A stretch of DNA of 64,000 nucleotides from contig NZ_JAGSYG010000004.1 of assembly GCF_025685655.1 (NCBI RefSeq), forward strand, positions 372,001 to 436,000. The letters run 5' to 3'. Shown here piece after piece: positions 17,567 through 26,756 of this stretch. The notes beneath the pieces were generated by a model. It had not been told where the DNA came from, did no database searches, and worked only from the letters and a program-made list of their open reading frames with translations. Position 1 is the first letter of the stretch; each line of letters opens with the position of its first letter. The DNA comes from Acidicapsa ligni (lineage in GTDB: Bacteria; Acidobacteriota; Terriglobia; Terriglobales; Acidobacteriaceae). The position numbers were made by a program, and so were the translations under genes.

Positions 17567-19762
17567 ATGACAGGAAATTTAGGTCTACCTGTCGCGGGAC
17601 CCGGAATCCCGGAGCTGGCAGTCATGGCAGACGTCCTCAATCTTGAAACCGAGAGCACACCCCTGAGCACCCAACTGGAAACCCCTGAACTTGAGTCCGC
17701 GGCCGAGCTTGTAGAGTCGTCGCACGAATCCACGTCTAACCCCGTTGTCGCTGAATTGCCTGAAACCGTGGATGTTCCCACGGCAGATGCAGATCTTGGC
17801 ATAGTTACAGCTGATGCGCACATTGTAGCGGCACCGGAACCCGAAGTAGTTGCAGCACCGGTCGAAGAGCCCGTTGCTGTTCTCGAACCGGCCACCGAAG
17901 TCGCAGTCGCAGCAGCCGTCGCTGAGCCGGTAGTTGAAGCGCCAGTTGCTGAAACTGCACCCGTTGTCGCTGCTCCGGCGCCCGTTGTTTCGACGCCCAA
18001 GGTTGCCGAATCCAAGGCAATCACGCCCGTCGTAGCCAACGTTGCCTCAGTTCACGATCATGATTTCGATGGTGGCGAAGACTTCTCCGCCCAACTCGAA
18101 GCCTTTGAGCGCGAGCAGGCTGCAGAGGCCGCTGCGGTTGAAGCCTATGGCGACAGTGTTGTCACCGGCACAATCATCAAGCTGACAGACAAGCACGCGG
18201 TTATCGACGTAGGTCTCAAGTCCGAAGGTCTGCTCCCCATCGAGCAGGTTCTGGATCATGCTGGCGAACCAAAGTTCAAAGCCGGCGACCAGATCGAAGT
18301 AGTCATCGAGCGCGAAGAGCCCGAGGGCGGTTACCTCGTCTCTTACGACAAGGCACAGCGCCTCCGTGTCTGGGACGTGATCGAAAAGGCAGCCAACGAC
18401 AAGACCCCGATGATCGGCACCGTAGTCAGCCGCGTCAAAGGCGGCCTGACCGTCGATATCGGCCTCAAGGCCTTCCTGCCCGGTTCGCAGCTTGAAGTTC
18501 GCCCTGTCCGCAACCTGGACGGTTACCTCGGCACGCAGATCGAAGTTCGCGTCATCAAGCTAAACAAGAAGCGTGGCAACGTCGTTGTCAGCCGCAAGGA
18601 AATTCTCGAAGAAGAGCAGAACGCCAAGCGTTCTACCACTCTCGAGCACCTGGAAGAGGGCGCGATCCTGACCGGAACGGTGAAGAACCTGACCGATTAC
18701 GGCGCGTTCGTCGACCTCGGCGGCATCGACGGCCTGCTGCACATCACCGACATGAGCTGGGGACGTCTCACCCATCCCCGCGATCTCGTCAACGTCGGCG
18801 ATGAAATTCAGGTCAAGGTGCTCAAGTTCGACAAGGATAAGCAGCGCGTATCCCTCGGCTTCAAGCAGCTTACGCCTGACCCATGGCTCGACGCCGTAGA
18901 GCGTTACCCCATCGGAGCCCACGTTCACGGCCGCATTCTTTCGGTCACCGACTACGGCGCGTTCGTCGAGCTGGAGCAGGGAATCGAAGGTCTGGTTCAC
19001 GTCTCCGAGATGACCTGGTCCAAGCGGATGAAGCATCCGTCCAAGCTGGTCAAGCCAGGCGATGAAGTGGAGACGGTTGTCATCTCCGTCAATCCTTCTG
19101 ACCGTCGCATCTCGCTGGGCATGAAGCAGCTCCTCGAAAATCCCTGGGAAAACCTCACCGAGCGTTATCCCACCGGACAGATCGTTGAGGGCCGCGTTCG
19201 CAACCTCACCGACTTCGGTGCCTTCATTGAAATCGAAGACGGCATCGACGGCCTGGTACACGTCTCGAACCTGAGCTGGACCAAGCGCGTCAAGCATCCC
19301 TCGGAAGTGCTGAAGAAGGGCGAAAAGGTCAAGGCTGTCGTTCTCGGCGTTGAACCTGAAAACCGTCGCCTCTCTCTCGGCGTGAAGCAGCTCCAACCCG
19401 ATGTCTGGGAGACGTTCTTCACCCAGCACCGCGTCGGCGATGTGGTTCACGGCAAGGTACTGCGGACGGCTCAGTTCGGAGCATTCGTTGAAGTTGCTGA
19501 AGGAGTCGAAGGCCTATGCCACGTCTCTGAAGCAGTCGATGCGCATGGTCAGCCGCTGACGCTCGAGCAGGGCCAGGAGCACGAGTTCAAGATCATCAAG
19601 ATGAATGTGGAAGAGAAGAAGGTCGGCCTCAGCATCCGCGCCGTTGGCGAAGAAGCAAGCCGTTCCGAAGTCGAGTCCTACAAGGCTCCGTCTTCGTCCT
19701 CCTCCTCCAGCTCCACCACCACTCTTGGCGACCTAGTCAACTGGTCCAAATTCCAGCGCTAA
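17567..19762 (+). CDS. rpsA: 30S ribosomal protein S1 with a long Ala/Val/Pro/Glu-rich N-terminal extension
   Basis: 731 residues; standard S1 is about 550-570. Six S1 (OB-fold) repeats run from about residue 195 to 705. Repeats 3-6 contain the recurring DYGAFV/DFGAFI and HVS motifs, and repeats 3-5 also carry W-x(6)HP. Before them lie about 190 residues of low-complexity, acidic, proline-rich sequence. After them is a serine run and a final LGDLVNWSKFQR. S1 binds mRNA and helps 30S initiation. A GAGG lies before ATG 17567; a second candidate start is ATG 17624 (MADVLNLE). A GAAA-loop terminator follows. Confidence 0.93.
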   Translation: MTGNLGLPVAGPGIPELAVMADVLNLETESTPLSTQLETPELESAAELVESSHESTSNPVVAELPETVDVPTADADLGIVTADAHIVAAPEPEVVAAPVEEPVAVLEPATEVAVAAAVAEPVVEAPVAETAPVVAAPAPVVSTPKVAESKAITPVVANVASVHDHDFDGGEDFSAQLEAFEREQAAEAAAVEAYGDSVVTGTIIKLTDKHAVIDVGLKSEGLLPIEQVLDHAGEPKFKAGDQIEVVIEREEPEGGYLVSYDKAQRLRVWDVIEKAANDKTPMIGTVVSRVKGGLTVDIGLKAFLPGSQLEVRPVRNLDGYLGTQIEVRVIKLNKKRGNVVVSRKEILEEEQNAKRSTTLEHLEEGAILTGTVKNLTDYGAFVDLGGIDGLLHITDMSWGRLTHPRDLVNVGDEIQVKVLKFDKDKQRVSLGFKQLTPDPWLDAVERYPIGAHVHGRILSVTDYGAFVELEQGIEGLVHVSEMTWSKRMKHPSKLVKPGDEVETVVISVNPSDRRISLGMKQLLENPWENLTERYPTGQIVEGRVRNLTDFGAFIEIEDGIDGLVHVSNLSWTKRVKHPSEVLKKGEKVKAVVLGVEPENRRLSLGVKQLQPDVWETFFTQHRVGDVVHGKVLRTAQFGAFVEVAEGVEGLCHVSEAVDAHGQPLTLEQGQEHEFKIIKMNVEEKKVGLSIRAVGEEASRSEVESYKAPSSSSSSSSTTTLGDLVNWSKFQR

Positions 19763-19780
19763 CTTGCTGTAAGCATGACG

Positions 19781-19810
19781 AAAGGCCACCTCGAAAGAGG
19801 TGGCCTTTTT
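19781..19810 (+). terminator. rpsA Rho-independent terminator
   Basis: A 12-bp stem AAAGGCCACCTC with a GAAA tetraloop and a T-run, 18 nt after the rpsA stop codon. Confidence 0.93.
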
Positions 19811-19833
19811 TATTTGCCGTAAGAATCTCTTTA

Positions 19834-19884
19834 CATAGAAGTCCGAGTGGAGTACGCTCTATTCCCATAGAACTTCGAGTGGAG
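19834..19884 (+). promoter_or_regulatory. Paired direct repeats upstream of padR (candidate operator)
   Basis: Two 19-bp copies, CATAGAAGTCCGAGTGGAG (19834-19852) and CATAGAACTTCGAGTGGAG (19866-19884), match at 17 of 19 positions. Their starts are 32 bp apart, close to three helical turns. The second copy contains the padR ribosome-binding site GGAG. Autoregulatory PadR proteins commonly bind just upstream of their own gene, so this is a plausible operator; binding is inferred. Confidence 0.45.
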
Positions 19885-19892
19885 GGTGTTCC

Positions 19893-20273
19893 GTGAAAAA
19901 GAGAGAAGAGACAAGTGCCGACATGCTGAAAGGCACCCTGGACATGATGATCCTGCGCACCCTCGTCACCGGAGACGCCCACGGACACACCATCGCTAAA
20001 GTAATAGAGCACACCTCCGAAGATGTTCTTGAAGTAGAGCAGGGCTCGCTCTATCCCGCTCTCCACCGGCTCGAAGATCGCGGCTGGCTATCGTCCTACT
20101 GGGGCCTGAGCGAAAACAACCGCAAAGCCAAGTTTTACCGCCTGACCGAAACCGGTCGCAAACAGTTGATTCATGAGACAAACCGCTGGCGCCAGATGGC
20201 CCGCGCGATCGGGCTGGTCATGGGCGAATACGTCATGGGCGAGAAGACACTCGCCGGGGAGAATGACCTATGA
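19893..20273 (+). CDS. PadR family transcriptional regulator
   Basis: 126 residues from GTG 19893, with GGAGG 7-8 nt upstream. The fold is the PadR winged helix: MLKGTLDMMILRTL, GHTIAKVIEHTS, then the signature VEQGSLYPALHRLEDRGWL and the wing segment KFYRLTETGRKQL. Its 3' end overlaps the start of the ADOP permease by 4 nt (ATGA), so the two are translationally coupled. This PadR-permease pairing is a recurrent acidobacterial module; the regulator probably controls its own operon. Confidence 0.93.
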   Translation: MKKREETSADMLKGTLDMMILRTLVTGDAHGHTIAKVIEHTSEDVLEVEQGSLYPALHRLEDRGWLSSYWGLSENNRKAKFYRLTETGRKQLIHETNRWRQMARAIGLVMGEYVMGEKTLAGENDL

Positions 20274-22900
20274 GCTGGAAGAGATTCTTTCGCCGCAGTC
20301 AGGCCGATGCAGAGCTGGTGCAGGAGATGGAATCCTATCTGGCCGAAGAGATGGATGAAAACCTCGCCCGCGGCATGTCCCGCGAAGAGGCCCGGCGTCG
20401 AGCCTATGTGAAGCTCGGCAATCCTCAGCAGGTGCGCGAGGGGCTCTGGCAGCAGAATACCCTTTCCGCAGCCGACAGCCTTCTACGCGACTTGAAATAT
20501 GCCGTCAGAACCTTGGCCCGTTCCCCGGGATTTACCGTCATTGCGGTCCTGGTGATGGCGCTCGGAATCGGCGCAAACGTAGCGCTCTTCACCGTGGTGC
20601 GCTCCGTCCTGTTGAAGCCGTTGCCGTTTGAAGACCCGGATCGGCTGATGATGATCTCCGAAGCCGGAGCAAGCGACTCCCCCAATCATCCCGTAGCCGG
20701 CGGCATATACGCAGAGTGGAAGAAGCAAAACCGCAGCTTCGCAGACCTGGCGATCGTCGGCAGCGCTGAGATGAATCTCTCCGGATTAGGCAAACCCGGA
20801 GCGGGCAGCCAGTTGCCAGAGCAGATACAGGGCGCCAACTGGAGCTGGAACACGCTTCACGTTCTCGGAATCCAACCTGCGCTGGGGCGAGACTTCACCG
20901 CCGAAGATGACACATCTCCAGCCAATGGCACCGTGCTGCTCAGTTGGGGACTATGGAAGCGGCGCTTCGGAGGCGATCCCGCGATCCTGAACCAGACCAT
21001 CTATCTGAATACCCGCGCATACACGGTCATAGGAATTCTCCCCGCCTGGTTCTCCTATCCGGATACCTCCACTCAGCTATGGACGCCCATCTATCACGAC
21101 AATCCAGAGGCGGCGATGCTGGTCCTGGACAATCACCAGTTCCAGGTAATAGGACGGCTTCGTCCGGGATTCACCGCAGAACAAGGCCGGTCCGAACTCT
21201 CAGTCCTGACGCGGCGTGTGCACAACCAGCACATGGACGATCCCTTCGTGAGCCTCGGCGCGAATATCCGGCCTCTGCTGGAAGACATCGTCGGAGATAT
21301 CAGGAAGCCTCTATACGTGCTGCTTGCCGCCACAAGCTGCGTACTCCTGATCGCCTGCCTGAACGTGGCAAACCTGCTCGTTGCGCGCGCAGCCTCACGC
21401 AGCAAGGAGCTGGCAATCCGCACAGCTTTAGGTGGAGGCCGCCTGCGTCTGCTGCGCGAGCGGCTCGTGGAGAGCTTTGTGCTGACGGCGGCAGGCGGCG
21501 CATGCGGGTTGTTGCTCGCATACGGAGCAGTAGCCTGGCTGGTCAGCACCCGGCAGGACATGGCGCGTATCGAAGCAGTCCATATCGATGGCGTTGTAGC
21601 TCTATTCACCGCAGGTCTGATCGCCCTGTGCGCAGTCTTCGCCGGGTTGATCTCCTCAACGAGCATTAAAGATCAGCAATTGCTGGGCTCGCTGCAAGAG
21701 TCGGCTAGAGGGTCGAGCACCGGCCAGGGACGCGCCTCATTGCGCCGGACATTGCTCGCCTTGCAGGTCGGTCTGACCGTTGTATTGCTGGTGACCGCCG
21801 GTCTTCTCCTCAAGAGCTACCAGCGCATACGCTCCGCCGACGTGGGCTGCATCACGCAAAATGTGCTCACCATGCGCCTCAGTCTTTTCGGAGCACGCTA
21901 CCAGGACCCGGCCCAGCAGGTGAACTTCTACATTCGTCTGCTGGATCGCGTCCGCGCACTCTCGGGAGTGACCGCGGCAGGCTTTGCAGATGCGGTTCCA
22001 GGCCAGGGCTACTGGGGAGACACGGGATTCAAGGTGGTTGAGCATCCACCTCTGCCAATCGGCAGAGGGCTATTTGCCATCGACCGCTCAGTCGATCCCG
22101 GCTACTTTGCCGCCATCGGAATTCCTCTCCTGCGCGGGCACGGCCTCGATCCGAGCAAACGGCTCAACCTCGCAAACGAAGTCGTCATAAGCAAACTATT
22201 CGCCGACCGCTATCTCCCCAATGAAGACCCGCTCAACAAGCACCTGATCACTCTCGACGGCCATCTCTTCACCATCGTCGGCATAGTCGGAGATACCCGT
22301 TACAGCATCGCCACCGAGCCAGTCCCGATGCAGTATTTTTCTCTGTACGCCGGTCTCTCCAATCGCGGATCGTTGGTGATTCGCTCCAATCGGGATGTAG
22401 CGATGCTGGCTACACCGATACAGAGAATTGTGCAGGAACTGGACCGTGATATGCCCGTCTCCGATGTGTTGACAATGGAGCAGCTACTAGGCGATTCCAC
22501 CCACGATCAGAGCTTCAGCGCCACTCTCCTGCTGGCATTCGCTGCTCTGTCTCTCGTGCTTGCCGGTGTCGGCCTCTTCGGAGTTCTGTCCTACCTCGTA
22601 GCGCAGCGCACCAGCGAAATCGGCATTCGCATCGCGCTCGGAGCACAACGCACGCAAGTGCTTCGACTGATGCTGCTCGATGGACTCAAGCCCGCAATCT
22701 TCGGTCTCCTTCTCGGCCTCATAGCGAGCGCCGGAACCGTGCGCCTCATCCGCTCCATGCTCTATGAAACGCAGCCACTCGACCCGGCAGTCTTCCTCAT
22801 CGTGACCGTCGCACTCTTGTTCGTAGCAGGACTAGCCTGCGTACTGCCCGCATGGCGTGCCTCCAGGCTTGATCCAATGCAGGCTCTCCGGGCAGAATAG
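20270..22900 (+). CDS. ADOP-type MacB/FtsX-like ABC permease without its own ATPase
   Basis: 876 residues. The N-terminal soluble prefix (FFRRSQADAELVQEMESYLAE..., about 1-75) with the SREEARRRAYVKLGNP motif is followed by TM1 (FTVIAVLVMALGIGAN). A MacB-type periplasmic domain comes next (about 115-355), then an FtsX helix cluster, a second periplasmic domain and a second FtsX cluster ending VLPAWRASRLDPMQALR. This is the duplicated 'orphan permease' architecture. No ATP-binding partner is encoded nearby, so either it borrows an ATPase or it works without one. Substrate unknown; antimicrobial or lipoprotein handling are guesses. Confidence 0.92.
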   Translation: MSWKRFFRRSQADAELVQEMESYLAEEMDENLARGMSREEARRRAYVKLGNPQQVREGLWQQNTLSAADSLLRDLKYAVRTLARSPGFTVIAVLVMALGIGANVALFTVVRSVLLKPLPFEDPDRLMMISEAGASDSPNHPVAGGIYAEWKKQNRSFADLAIVGSAEMNLSGLGKPGAGSQLPEQIQGANWSWNTLHVLGIQPALGRDFTAEDDTSPANGTVLLSWGLWKRRFGGDPAILNQTIYLNTRAYTVIGILPAWFSYPDTSTQLWTPIYHDNPEAAMLVLDNHQFQVIGRLRPGFTAEQGRSELSVLTRRVHNQHMDDPFVSLGANIRPLLEDIVGDIRKPLYVLLAATSCVLLIACLNVANLLVARAASRSKELAIRTALGGGRLRLLRERLVESFVLTAAGGACGLLLAYGAVAWLVSTRQDMARIEAVHIDGVVALFTAGLIALCAVFAGLISSTSIKDQQLLGSLQESARGSSTGQGRASLRRTLLALQVGLTVVLLVTAGLLLKSYQRIRSADVGCITQNVLTMRLSLFGARYQDPAQQVNFYIRLLDRVRALSGVTAAGFADAVPGQGYWGDTGFKVVEHPPLPIGRGLFAIDRSVDPGYFAAIGIPLLRGHGLDPSKRLNLANEVVISKLFADRYLPNEDPLNKHLITLDGHLFTIVGIVGDTRYSIATEPVPMQYFSLYAGLSNRGSLVIRSNRDVAMLATPIQRIVQELDRDMPVSDVLTMEQLLGDSTHDQSFSATLLLAFAALSLVLAGVGLFGVLSYLVAQRTSEIGIRIALGAQRTQVLRLMLLDGLKPAIFGLLLGLIASAGTVRLIRSMLYETQPLDPAVFLIVTVALLFVAGLACVLPAWRASRLDPMQALRAE

Positions 22901-22940
22901 CTTGCGACGGAATAGCTGGCGACAGGATAGCTCGCGATCC
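22895..22940 (+). repeat. Three imperfect 15-16-bp tandem repeats at the end of the ADOP gene
   Basis: Units at 22895-22909, 22910-22925 and 22926-22940 share the pattern GAATAGCTNGCGAC. The first unit contains the ADOP stop codon TAG and the others fall in the gap to the next gene. Probably slippage-derived; no function can be assigned. Confidence 0.6.
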
Positions 22941-22977
22941 GATCAGAGAAATCGCGCAGAATTCGCTACGATAGGTC

Positions 22978-23865
22978 ATGGCGTCTGTTGTTCCACCGAT
23001 GCGGCGATCCACCACGCGTCGCCGCTTTCTCAAGACCAGCGCTCTCGCTGTGGCCGGACTCGCCCTTTACTCTGGCGAGGTCGAACGTCATTGGATCGAT
23101 CTGAAGCACATTGACATCGCCCTGCGCGGTCTTCCGCCCGCCTTTGAAGGCGTGCGTATCGTCCAGCTCAGCGATATCCACATGGACGAGTTCACCGAGC
23201 CATTTTTTCTGCGCCATGTCGTGCAGCGCATCAACGCGCTCCAGCCGGACATCGTCCTTCTCACCGGAGACTACGTCAGCGCCAACGAGCGAGCAGCCAG
23301 TTTTGCAATCGGTGCCGCGTGGCAGTGCGCCGGTATCCTCAAAGAACTAACCTGCCCGCAGCGCTACTCCATCCTCGGCAATCACGATGTCATCGTCGGT
23401 ACGGACGAGGTCACCGAGGCCCTCACCGCCAGCGGTATTCCCGTGTTGAACAACACGCATCTGCCTCTCGAACGGAACGGGGATCGCATCTGGCTGGCAG
23501 GTCTCGATGATCCATTGGCCGGCCATGCCAATGCTGAATCCGCCATCCCTGCTTCGATCCGCAATGTGCCCAACGAGCCCGTCATCCTGATGTGCCACGG
23601 CCCGGACTACATAGACCACATTCTGCGCCATCCCGTGGGTCGCTCTATCGACCTCACCCTGAGCGGACATACCCACGGCGGCCAGGTTCGCATACCATTG
23701 ACCCCGGCCTTTAACCTGCCTCCGATGGGGCAAAAATATGTAGAAGGGCATTTTCAACTGGGAACTATGCAGCTCTATGTAAATCGCGGTATCGGCACCG
23801 TCGGATTACCATTCCGATTCAATTGCCCACCGGAGATCACCCACATCACGCTGCGCCGGGCCTGA
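22978..23865 (+). CDS. Tat-exported metallophosphoesterase
   Basis: 295 residues. A twin-arginine-like start RRSTTRRRFLKTSALAVAGL is followed by the calcineurin-like fold: LSDIH (D...H), LTGDYV (GD), LGNHD, a His in MCHGPD and the final GHTHGGQ. All five metal-site motifs are present, so a dinuclear-metal phosphoesterase at the membrane or in the periplasm is well supported. It resembles the YkuE/YaeI group that acts on lipid-linked substrates. It converges on the MFS gene with a 13-nt gap. Confidence 0.92.
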   Translation: MASVVPPMRRSTTRRRFLKTSALAVAGLALYSGEVERHWIDLKHIDIALRGLPPAFEGVRIVQLSDIHMDEFTEPFFLRHVVQRINALQPDIVLLTGDYVSANERAASFAIGAAWQCAGILKELTCPQRYSILGNHDVIVGTDEVTEALTASGIPVLNNTHLPLERNGDRIWLAGLDDPLAGHANAESAIPASIRNVPNEPVILMCHGPDYIDHILRHPVGRSIDLTLSGHTHGGQVRIPLTPAFNLPPMGQKYVEGHFQLGTMQLYVNRGIGTVGLPFRFNCPPEITHITLRRA

Positions 23866-23878
23866 ATCAAAAGAGCAC

Positions 23879-25144
23879 TTACGCAGGAATTCCGCGCAGG
23901 CGCCGTTCGCGAGTTGCCAGCCACTGCGTAAGCCCCAGCCCCATCAGCACCGCCAGCGCTGCAAAAAGATAAATCGGCGGATAACCGAATCCGCCAATGA
24001 TCGCACCCGCAGCCGGTCCAATGACCATCAGCGCAAAGTCCATGAACACGGCATAAGCACCCAGTGCCGAGCCCTTATCCTGCGGCGAAATATGCCGCAC
24101 CGCCTCGACACCCAGCGCCGGAAAGACCAGCGAAAACCCAAACCCGGTCAATGCCGCACCCGCAAAAGCCAATCCCTCGGAGTGCGTCAGCCACAGCAAC
24201 AGCAGTCCCAGCGATTCCACAAAAAGGCATGCAGAAGCGACAGTGAATCCGCCCATTTTGTTGATCGCATTCGCAAACAACAGGCGTGCAAAAACAAACA
24301 ACGCGCCAAACAGCGTGAGCGCAAACGCCGCTCCCGACCACTGCCGATGAGCAAAGTCGAGCGTGATAAATGTCGCCAGCACGCCAAAACCAACACTGCC
24401 CAGCGCCAGCCCTAATCCGTATGGCGCAACCTTCCCAAACACGTGATGGAACGGCAGCTTCTCCCCATGCGTCACGGGTACCCGGGGCAGCCGCAACCCT
24501 AGCGCTATGGGCAAAACTCCCAGCAGAATGACAAAAATACCAATCGACCAGAATCCCAGCAGTTTTTCAAGGTACACGCCCAGCGGAGCCCCAAGCGCCA
24601 GCGCGCCGTAGGTGCAAATGCCGTTCCAGCTAATCACAATAGCCGTGTGCTCCGTGCCCACACGTAAAATTCCCCACATCGTAGCGCCCGTCGAAGTCAT
24701 GCTTTCGCTAGCTCCCAGCAGCAGCCTCCCGATCACCAGCAGCGAAAACCCAAGCAGCGGCAGGTGCAGGCAAAATGCGGCCAGCAGGGTGAATACGCCA
24801 CTGACTCCGCATGTCACCAGGCCGTAGAGCACAGTGCGTTTGGCTCCCAGCCGATCTGCCATGCGCCCCGCCTGCGGTCGCGTCACTACGGTTGCGACAT
24901 ACTCCATGCTGATGATCAGCCCGGCAAGCACCGTGCTGAATCCCAGGTTGAGATGTACATACGACGGCAGAATCGCGAGCTGAACGCCGATCGCCAGGTA
25001 GCACGTAAATGTAAAAAACACATAGGGAAGAATGCGCAGCGTCGCCGATCGCTGCGACGATGGCTCTGCCACCACCCCGGCAGAAGACATCGCCACGGCA
25101 GAATCGGAACCAGACGCAGACAATACGTTAGAGGGAGTCATCAT
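23879..25144 (-). CDS. MFS transporter
   Basis: 421 residues with about 12 hydrophobic helices. The first cytoplasmic loop carries the MFS motif A-like sequence RPQAGRMADRLGAKRTVL (about 93-110), placing it in the proton-driven major facilitator family; the central loop is short and basic. It resembles arabinose-efflux-like drug or sugar exporters, but the substrate cannot be read. It is divergent from mtaB, with a 201-nt gap in which I see no clear promoter pair. Confidence 0.88.
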   Translation of the reverse strand: MMTPSNVLSASGSDSAVAMSSAGVVAEPSSQRSATLRILPYVFFTFTCYLAIGVQLAILPSYVHLNLGFSTVLAGLIISMEYVATVVTRPQAGRMADRLGAKRTVLYGLVTCGVSGVFTLLAAFCLHLPLLGFSLLVIGRLLLGASESMTSTGATMWGILRVGTEHTAIVISWNGICTYGALALGAPLGVYLEKLLGFWSIGIFVILLGVLPIALGLRLPRVPVTHGEKLPFHHVFGKVAPYGLGLALGSVGFGVLATFITLDFAHRQWSGAAFALTLFGALFVFARLLFANAINKMGGFTVASACLFVESLGLLLLWLTHSEGLAFAGAALTGFGFSLVFPALGVEAVRHISPQDKGSALGAYAVFMDFALMVIGPAAGAIIGGFGYPPIYLFAALAVLMGLGLTQWLATRERRLRGIPA

Positions 25145-25345
25145 TACTTTCGCTTACCCAAATTGGATGTCCGGATCGGTCCAGAAGAATCAAGTTGGCG
25201 ATTGAACAGGTTGCACTGGCTGAGCAGGTAGAGCCGTTTGAGCAGTCTTTTCTATTATAGATTTTCCGGATTTTGCGCCGCCGAATCAGCCTTCGCGAAG
25301 CCCAGCCCGCGCCCGAATCTCACCCGTTGTTATCCTTATAAGGAC

Positions 25346-26752
25346 ATGGCCAGCTTTTACGTTGAAAACTTCGGATGCCGCGCCGCCCGCGCCGATGGCG
25401 AAGCCGTCAGCACCCGCCTGCGAGCCGAGGGCCTCGCCGAACTGGCCCTCCCCGATGCCGACGTCGTGGTAATCAACACCTGCAGCGTTACCGCCGAAGC
25501 AGATCGCGATGCCCGGGCCTTCATCCGCAAGGCAAAGCGCCTCAATCCCCATGCAAGAGTTGTCGTTACCGGCTGCTACGCCCAGCGCGCACCAGCAGAA
25601 ATAGCCGCTCTCGACGGCGTCTCCGCAGTCGTCGGCAACAGCCACAAGGGCCTCGTTCCCGAGATTGTGCGACAGCTCACCTCAACGAACCCCCCAGCGC
25701 CTCAACTCATCTCTCCCGAAGGCCTGCTCTCCAAAAGCACCGCGCAAATCTGGGCCGACGATAGCTTCGCCCATTCCTACATAGAAGACGCACAGGTGCT
25801 GCCAGGCGCACAGACCCGGCCCAACCTCAAAATTCAAGAGGGATGCAGCAACCGCTGCACCTTCTGCATAATCCCCACCACACGCGGCTCATCGCGCAGC
25901 CTCTCGGCAGACAAAATCCTCGCCCAGGTCCGCGGATTCGTCGCTGCCGATGGCAAAGAACTGGTCATCTCCGGCATCAATCTTGGCCGCTGGGGACGCG
26001 ACCTCCATCCATCGCAATCACTGGCATCGCTCATCCAAACCATCCTCAGCGAAACATCCCTTCCCAGGCTCCGCCTAAGCTCCATCGAGCCCATGGACTG
26101 GACCCCGGAGCTGATTGAATTGATCCAATTCAGCAATGAGAACGCGCCCGGCCGCATCGCCCGCCACGCGCATCTCCCGCTGCAATCCGGCTCCGACGCC
26201 GTTCTGCGCAGAATGCACCGCCGCTACCGCCCCTGGCATTACGCTGAAAAGGTCTCCGCACTGGTCGATGCAGCCGGGCCCGAACTCGCAGTCGGCGCCG
26301 ATGTAATGGTCGGCTTCCCCGGCGAAACTGACGCCGAGTTCCGCGAAACCCATGACCTGATCGCCGAACTGCCCTTCACCTACCTGCATCTCTTCCCGTT
26401 CTCGCCCCGTCCCGGCACCCGCGGCTGGGATCTCCACCGCGAAAGCCCCGTCGCCCCGCAAATCGTCGATGAACGAATGGCGATTCTTCGAGCACTCGCA
26501 GCCAGCAAGATGCACAGCTTCCGCGCAAATCTCATCGGCCGCACCCTGCCCGCAATTACGCTTAACACCGCGCCAGACCTGGCCGCAAAGGGTAGAACCA
26601 GCGCCCTCACAGACAACTATCTCCCCGTGGAACTGGCTCAATCGCTGCCTGCAAACCAGCTTGTAAATGTTGATATCACGGCAATCAATCCCGCCGGAAT
26701 CCTGATAAGTGAAAGACATTCATCCGAGACCAATCTGCCTGTGGCAATCTAG
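25346..26752 (+). CDS. mtaB: tRNA t6A37 methylthiotransferase MtaB (MiaB-like radical SAM)
   Basis: 468 residues from ATG 25346; the open frame starts at 25238 but the family N-terminus is ASFYVENFGCRAARADGE. The N-terminal UPF0004 domain has three Cys (FGC, NTCSV, TGCYA). The radical-SAM domain has CSNRCTFC (CxxxCxxC) followed by PTTRG, and a TRAM-like tail closes the protein. Two Fe-S clusters would insert a methylthio group into t6A37 of ANN-decoding tRNAs. Assignment to MtaB rather than MiaB/RimO rests on overall pattern (short VINTCSVTAEAD). Confidence 0.88.
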   Translation: MASFYVENFGCRAARADGEAVSTRLRAEGLAELALPDADVVVINTCSVTAEADRDARAFIRKAKRLNPHARVVVTGCYAQRAPAEIAALDGVSAVVGNSHKGLVPEIVRQLTSTNPPAPQLISPEGLLSKSTAQIWADDSFAHSYIEDAQVLPGAQTRPNLKIQEGCSNRCTFCIIPTTRGSSRSLSADKILAQVRGFVAADGKELVISGINLGRWGRDLHPSQSLASLIQTILSETSLPRLRLSSIEPMDWTPELIELIQFSNENAPGRIARHAHLPLQSGSDAVLRRMHRRYRPWHYAEKVSALVDAAGPELAVGADVMVGFPGETDAEFRETHDLIAELPFTYLHLFPFSPRPGTRGWDLHRESPVAPQIVDERMAILRALAASKMHSFRANLIGRTLPAITLNTAPDLAAKGRTSALTDNYLPVELAQSLPANQLVNVDITAINPAGILISERHSSETNLPVAI

Positions 26753-26756
26753 TAGC

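Noticed and set aside
18560..19450. Reverse frame of about 296 codons inside rpsA
   Set aside because: Opposite to conserved S1 repeats; the repetitive protein produces a repetitive antisense translation.
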